Part shown: positions 61,002-64,000 of the stretch, piece by piece | Layout: each line of letters starts with the position of its first letter | Numbering within the stretch: the first letter of the stretch is position 1 | NCBI GenBank assembly: GCA_003150615.1 | Contig: QALN01000013.1 | Location: forward strand, 71,783 to 135,782 | Length of the DNA stretch: 64,000 nucleotides | From: Flavobacteriales bacterium | GTDB taxonomy: Bacteria > Bacteroidota > Bacteroidia > Flavobacteriales > UBA1820 | Reading direction: 5' to 3' | Made by a program: the position numbers and the translations under genes | Notes under the pieces: model-generated | The model's input: only the letters and a program-made list of their open reading frames with translations | The model's database searches: none | Told to the model about the DNA's origin: nothing

Positions 61002-61441
61002 GATCTTTTCACCTTTTTATATATAACGTCTATATCATCTTTCCTATCTACATCAATACAATGGGTATCCTTACAGTAATAATTCTTACTATTATTAAAT
61101 GCGCATCCTTCACAACTAGCGTCACTGGATTCAACCACCTCCAGTTCTAATTCTTTCGAATCGATATTGTATTTAAATATAGATCCTATCTTATGATATC
61201 CTATATCATCCAAGATTATCTTATCGCCTTTATTAAATACCATCTGAATAATAAATGATTCCATTTTATCATCCAAACCATTCTTGTCCAATAGCATCTC
61301 ACACTCATTTCTATCAAATCCAAATGACCTTATAAAATGTTTTGCCATATCGTATTGCTCCATATGTACCAATCTTTGTATGCATAACCATATTCCTTGT
61401 CTTATGCCTTCTTCCTTAGCCTCTTGCACTCTATCTTCCAT
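60998..61441 (-). CDS. Hypothetical protein with Cys motif, paralogue 1 (147 aa)
   Basis: GIWLCIQRLVHMEQYD start, FGFDRNECEMLLDKNGLDD middle and a CEGCAFNNSKNYYCKDTHC tail. The same three blocks occur in the gene 61697-62169, so these are duplicates. Possibly metal-binding; unknown role. Confidence 0.6.
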   Translation of the reverse strand: MEDRVQEAKEEGIRQGIWLCIQRLVHMEQYDMAKHFIRSFGFDRNECEMLLDKNGLDDKMESFIIQMVFNKGDKIILDDIGYHKIGSIFKYNIDSKELELEVVESSDASCEGCAFNNSKNYYCKDTHCIDVDRKDDIDVIYKKVKRS

Positions 61442-61452
61442 ATTATTTTGTA

Positions 61453-61734
61453 TTAATTAAGTAACAATATTTCTCTTCGCTCTATTTTGATCATCTCCGG
61501 ATTATCGTCATGATCATACCAATATAGATACCATGTACCTCCTCTATTAGCCTTCCACATCTTCCCTTCATATTTCCCTGATGGGATTGTCAATGAATAT
61601 TCCCTAAGACCCTCAAAGGTTTGTTTGGTCATTAAGGCATACTCTTCATCGATTTCTATGTACCTCCTATGAGGTTGATTCCATGACATCCCACGCTTAT
61701 CCGTTATCTTGGGTATTATATTTTCTCCATTCAT
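61453..61734 (-). CDS. Hypothetical protein (93 aa)
   Basis: Beta-rich with many aromatic residues (GGTWYLYWYDHDD). Overlaps the 3' end of 61697-62169 by 38 bases. Not recognised. Confidence 0.5.
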   Translation of the reverse strand: MNGENIIPKITDKRGMSWNQPHRRYIEIDEEYALMTKQTFEGLREYSLTIPSGKYEGKMWKANRGGTWYLYWYDHDDNPEMIKIERREILLLN

Positions 61735-62169
61735 TTGTATTAACTATTATGTATTTAATACTTTCCCCATCCTCTCTTTCATATTCCATGCAATTTGATC
61801 TTGTACAATTATACAAACTATTTTCAAAAACACATCCCGAACATTCATCATTCGCCTTAACTACTTTCAGTGTCATTTCAGACATACCCGCTCTATAGTT
61901 AAATATTTCCCCTACTTCATGATGCTTAATATTTATATGTATAGTATTTTCTTTACTTATCATATCTTTATGCCCAAATATTATGTCAATAAACTCAAGC
62001 ATCTCATCATTGAATGATCCACTTTCTTCTTGCAGCTTCCTACATTCATCCTCGGTCAATCCACAAAAAGACACCAGTTCCTCTGCGGCCTGCGCCCGGC
62101 ATAGACTAGCTCCTGAATCGCCAGCCATATTCCTTGGTTCATACCCTTCTTTCTTTCGTTCTCATCCAT
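61697..62169 (-). pseudogene. Cys-motif hypothetical, paralogue 2, with frameshift
   Basis: From ATG 62169 the frame reads MDENERKKGMNQGIWLAIQE and LVYAG, then breaks at the CCC/GGG of 62095-62097; the other frame continues AQAAEELVSFCGLTEDECRK to 61697 and ends with CSGCVFENSLYNCTRSNC. With one more G the gene is a full-length homologue of 60998-61441. Confidence 0.6.
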
Positions 62170-62180
62170 ATTTATCCCTC

Positions 62181-62423
62181 CTATTCACTCATTTTTTTAA
62201 CAAAATCTTCCCATGACATGTCAACGTCATTGTGATGTTTACAACAAGCATTCTGTATTCTCTCTATCAACGGAATGAACCATAACTGAGTTAATCCGTA
62301 ACGAGTCTGAATTATTCTACATAGATTTATTTTTATTATCTCCATGTCATGGATATCAGGAGATGTATTGTCGTTCTCACATCTATCCAATATCGTTTGA
62401 ATTATAGCCAAATAATGATCCAT
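62181..62423 (-). CDS. Hypothetical protein (80 aa)
   Basis: Helical, with Cys/His spread (CENDN, CCKHHND). No motif recognised. Tightly spaced with neighbours. Confidence 0.5.
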   Translation of the reverse strand: MDHYLAIIQTILDRCENDNTSPDIHDMEIIKINLCRIIQTRYGLTQLWFIPLIERIQNACCKHHNDVDMSWEDFVKKMSE

Positions 62424-62443
62424 ATCTTAAATTATTAATCATA

Positions 62444-62755
62444 TTACCATTTCCCATTCCCTGGCGTAAACAGTATCTCCCCTGTCCTCACCCAATGATT
62501 CCAGTTATTTTTAAGTTCATCAATATCATACACCTCAGCCGACTTACCGTTATCAGATCTTTTTATGACCGACATAATACTTTCCGCTCGCACGCTCCAA
62601 TGACTATAACAGTCTGTTCCGCACCCGCACGCCGTGAATCTCCCGTTATCGAACTCCCAGACCAGAGGCCGGAGGCCGCATCGTGGACACGGCAACCATT
62701 CCATTGGATTCTCCGGCTTCTTGTAAACATCAATACACTTATACTCTACTATCAT
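62444..62755 (-). CDS. Lar-like zinc-ribbon protein (103 aa)
   Basis: LPCPRCGLRPLVWEFDNG followed by CGCGTDCYSHW and a helical DIDELKNNWNHWV end resembles restriction-alleviation (Lar-type) zinc ribbons. If so, it helps the phage escape type I restriction. Moderate confidence, by pattern. Confidence 0.6.
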   Translation of the reverse strand: MIVEYKCIDVYKKPENPMEWLPCPRCGLRPLVWEFDNGRFTACGCGTDCYSHWSVRAESIMSVIKRSDNGKSAEVYDIDELKNNWNHWVRTGEILFTPGNGKW

Positions 62756-62766
62756 AATTAGTTCTA

Positions 62767-62949
62767 TTAAATTGATATGATCTTTTGATCTCTCATCTCA
62801 TTCTTATCCTTGAACATCATTATCCTATTTACAATCCCCTCCGATTCCATGTATGTCGAGAATCCATGTATCCTTAGATATTGAATAGCTGATAATGATT
62901 TCTCCAATATCTCCCTATACTCCATATCTGTTTTAACTGCTTTCTCCAT
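62767..62949 (-). CDS. Hypothetical protein (60 aa)
   Basis: Short helical protein; no motif. Followed downstream by the Lar-like gene. The 62950-63043 interval shows nothing but AT-rich sequence. Confidence 0.45.
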   Translation of the reverse strand: MEKAVKTDMEYREILEKSLSAIQYLRIHGFSTYMESEGIVNRIMMFKDKNEMRDQKIISI

Positions 62950-63043
62950 GATCTTTTCCCTCCATTTCTTCTAATATAATTACCTATTTAATTTAGGTAA
63001 TGTAATTATATATCTATTTAATTTCAGTGATTTCCCATCTAAT

Positions 63044-63496
63044 CTAATTTAAGTTTAAATCACTTAATGTTAATACCTTTTTATCCAATAGATCAATAAG
63101 TAGCATCGCTCTCGACTCTACCTCTGTATCTCCAAATCCACTATACACTTCTGTTTGTGAATCGTAAACATCGTATCGAACATAGGCAGTTTCGTAATAT
63201 TCGCTATCCTTATTCGGGAAATATTGTGTCAACTGCAACCAGTCATCCCATATTTTTGATTTACTGACATTTATCATACTTGGTAGTATCTCTCCAAGTT
63301 CATGACTCATATAAGCCGGTATGAGGTCGCCTTCTTTTCTATATGAATACCTCATTGTATTTTGCACAACTGAATCTATCTGGGTTTCCCCTCCTTTCAT
63401 CTCTTTCACAAAATAAAATTCCGACTCCGAATTTACGCCCAACTCATGCAACTTTAGCGCAAGCTCATAAGGACATATAAAATTTTGATATTTCAT
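63044..63496 (-). CDS. Hypothetical protein (150 aa)
   Basis: Mixed alpha/beta, Tyr-rich; starts MKYQNFICPYELALKLHELG, a pattern also found in Bacteroides phage proteins of unknown role. One base from the next gene. Confidence 0.55.
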   Translation of the reverse strand: MKYQNFICPYELALKLHELGVNSESEFYFVKEMKGGETQIDSVVQNTMRYSYRKEGDLIPAYMSHELGEILPSMINVSKSKIWDDWLQLTQYFPNKDSEYYETAYVRYDVYDSQTEVYSGFGDTEVESRAMLLIDLLDKKVLTLSDLNLN

Positions 63497-63497
63497 G

Positions 63498-63830
63498 TTA
63501 TTCTATATTTTCGTTTCTGTAATCCCCGGCATAGTCTAACCATACCCTGTAATCATTTCTGTACTTGGTCGCCTTTATTTTCATATTCCGGTATATATCC
63601 TTATTTGCATTTTCGCCAAGTACTCTCCTTACCTCCTTCTGTAAGACCGCCCCAATAAGAGGATAGACGTCCAAATAATTGTCTTCACACTTCTCGAAAT
63701 CTATTACCTTGTTCCCTATTGCCCGCTCCAATGCCTTATCCATTGCCTTTATGATGGATTCTTGCACATTTTTATATCGATTGATAAAATCCTGTCTTAT
63801 AGATACCATATCTCCTTCTTTAATACTCAT
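63498..63830 (-). CDS. Hypothetical protein (110 aa)
   Basis: Helical, charged; no motif. The last gene before the artefactual right end; its own upstream region is cut off by the chimeric sequence. Confidence 0.5.
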   Translation of the reverse strand: MSIKEGDMVSIRQDFINRYKNVQESIIKAMDKALERAIGNKVIDFEKCEDNYLDVYPLIGAVLQKEVRRVLGENANKDIYRNMKIKATKYRNDYRVWLDYAGDYRNENIE

Positions 63831-63865
63831 ATTTTCTTACGTATTTATATGTTATTTTATTACTC

Positions 63866-63981
63866 AACCAAGCCAACGAGCAAGGGCTGCGCCTTGTCTT
63901 CCCCGACCGCCTACCCATATACGCCGGCTCCACCGGTAACGCCACCCATGACATCTTGGATGTTTCTCCCGTAAATCTGAT
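63866..63981 (+). other. Probable chimeric non-phage fragment
   Basis: Composition changes to GC-rich and one plus-strand frame reads like an internal coding fragment (NEQGLRLVFPDRLPIYAGST, then THDILDVSPVNLI) unrelated to the leftward phage genes. It runs into an adapter at 63982, so it is most likely a library or assembly chimera. Confidence 0.65.
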
Positions 63982-64000
63982 AGATGTGTATAAGAGACAG
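63982..64000 (+). other. Tn5/Nextera mosaic-end adapter sequence
   Basis: The last 19 bases are identical to the 19-bp Tn5 transposase mosaic end used in tagmentation libraries. Adapter contamination; not part of the phage. Confidence 0.95.

Noticed and set aside
63679..63974. Plus-strand frames at the right end
   Set aside because: They lie antisense to the 63498 gene or in the chimeric adapter-linked fragment.
1..64000. Stop-codon recoding (TAG=Gln or TGA=Trp) as in some crAss-like phages
   Set aside because: Interrupting codons include TAA, TGA and TAG, while TAG and TGA also end many genes in tight overlaps. No suppressor tRNA seen in the window.
1..64000. CRISPR array or tRNA genes
   Set aside because: No regularly spaced direct repeats and no cloverleaf-like sequence noticed in the few intergenic gaps. 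A tRNA scan would settle the latter.

Overview
The window looks like about 64 kb of a tailed-phage genome infecting Bacteroidales (Bacteroides/Parabacteroides). Evidence: transcription signals follow the Bacteroidetes consensus TAnnTTTG, often with a TTTG/TTG about 19 nt upstream, and there are no sigma70-type boxes. Coding is almost gap-free, with four-base start/stop overlaps. The protein families (BACON-like adhesin, DUF4494, KilA-N/BRO/Rha regulators, very large internal virion proteins) are typical of gut Bacteroidales phages such as crAss-like phages and 'gubaphages'. I cannot assign a family, because terminase, portal, major capsid protein, DNA polymerase and integrase are not in the window.

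Layout. Positions 1-36,400 are read rightward and are mostly virion genes: a lysozyme/metallopeptidase-bearing protein (592-4188), a holin-like protein (4223-4600), three large internal or ejection-type proteins (5598-15954), a pair of giant proteins sharing an N-terminal module (17906-20143 and 29302-35748), small structural proteins (20415-23778), and a tail-fibre/adhesin cassette (23859-28403) ending in a lectin-like protein whose C-terminus looks like a diversity-generating-retroelement variable region. Inserted between these blocks are small self-contained regulatory units (4764, 16067, 16845, 28538, 36101), each with its own promoter and a structured leader. Positions 36,378-63,830 are read leftward and hold early and replication genes: DNA methyltransferases, DnaQ-like exonuclease, DHH phosphoesterase, SF2 helicase, two PD-(D/E)XK nucleases, DnaB-like helicase, Toprim primase-like protein, HNH-like protein, tandem acyl-carrier-like proteins, a dNTP pyrophosphohydrolase-like protein and many small zinc-binding or hypothetical proteins.

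The most interesting signal is a repeated RNA architecture. Four of the inserted regulatory units (15971-16067, 16723-16845, 28439-28538, 35969-36101) have a 5' leader made of two hairpins whose loops are complementary to each other over 7-10 nt; the second hairpin is terminator-like and lies directly before the start codon. The stems and loop sequences differ between units while the pairing is kept, which suggests a conserved kissing-loop or attenuator device. A divergently placed antisense RNA candidate (23344-23427), poly-C tracts next to two adhesin promoters, and the variable-region-like C-terminus point to further regulated or variable surface functions.

Quality warnings. The last 19 nt are exactly the Tn5/Nextera mosaic end, and the roughly 110 nt before it look like unrelated, GC-richer coding DNA, so the right end is an assembly artefact. 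At least nine genes are interrupted by single-base indels in short homopolymers or by in-frame stops of all three kinds. This fits sequence errors or genuine decay better than a recoded stop codon.
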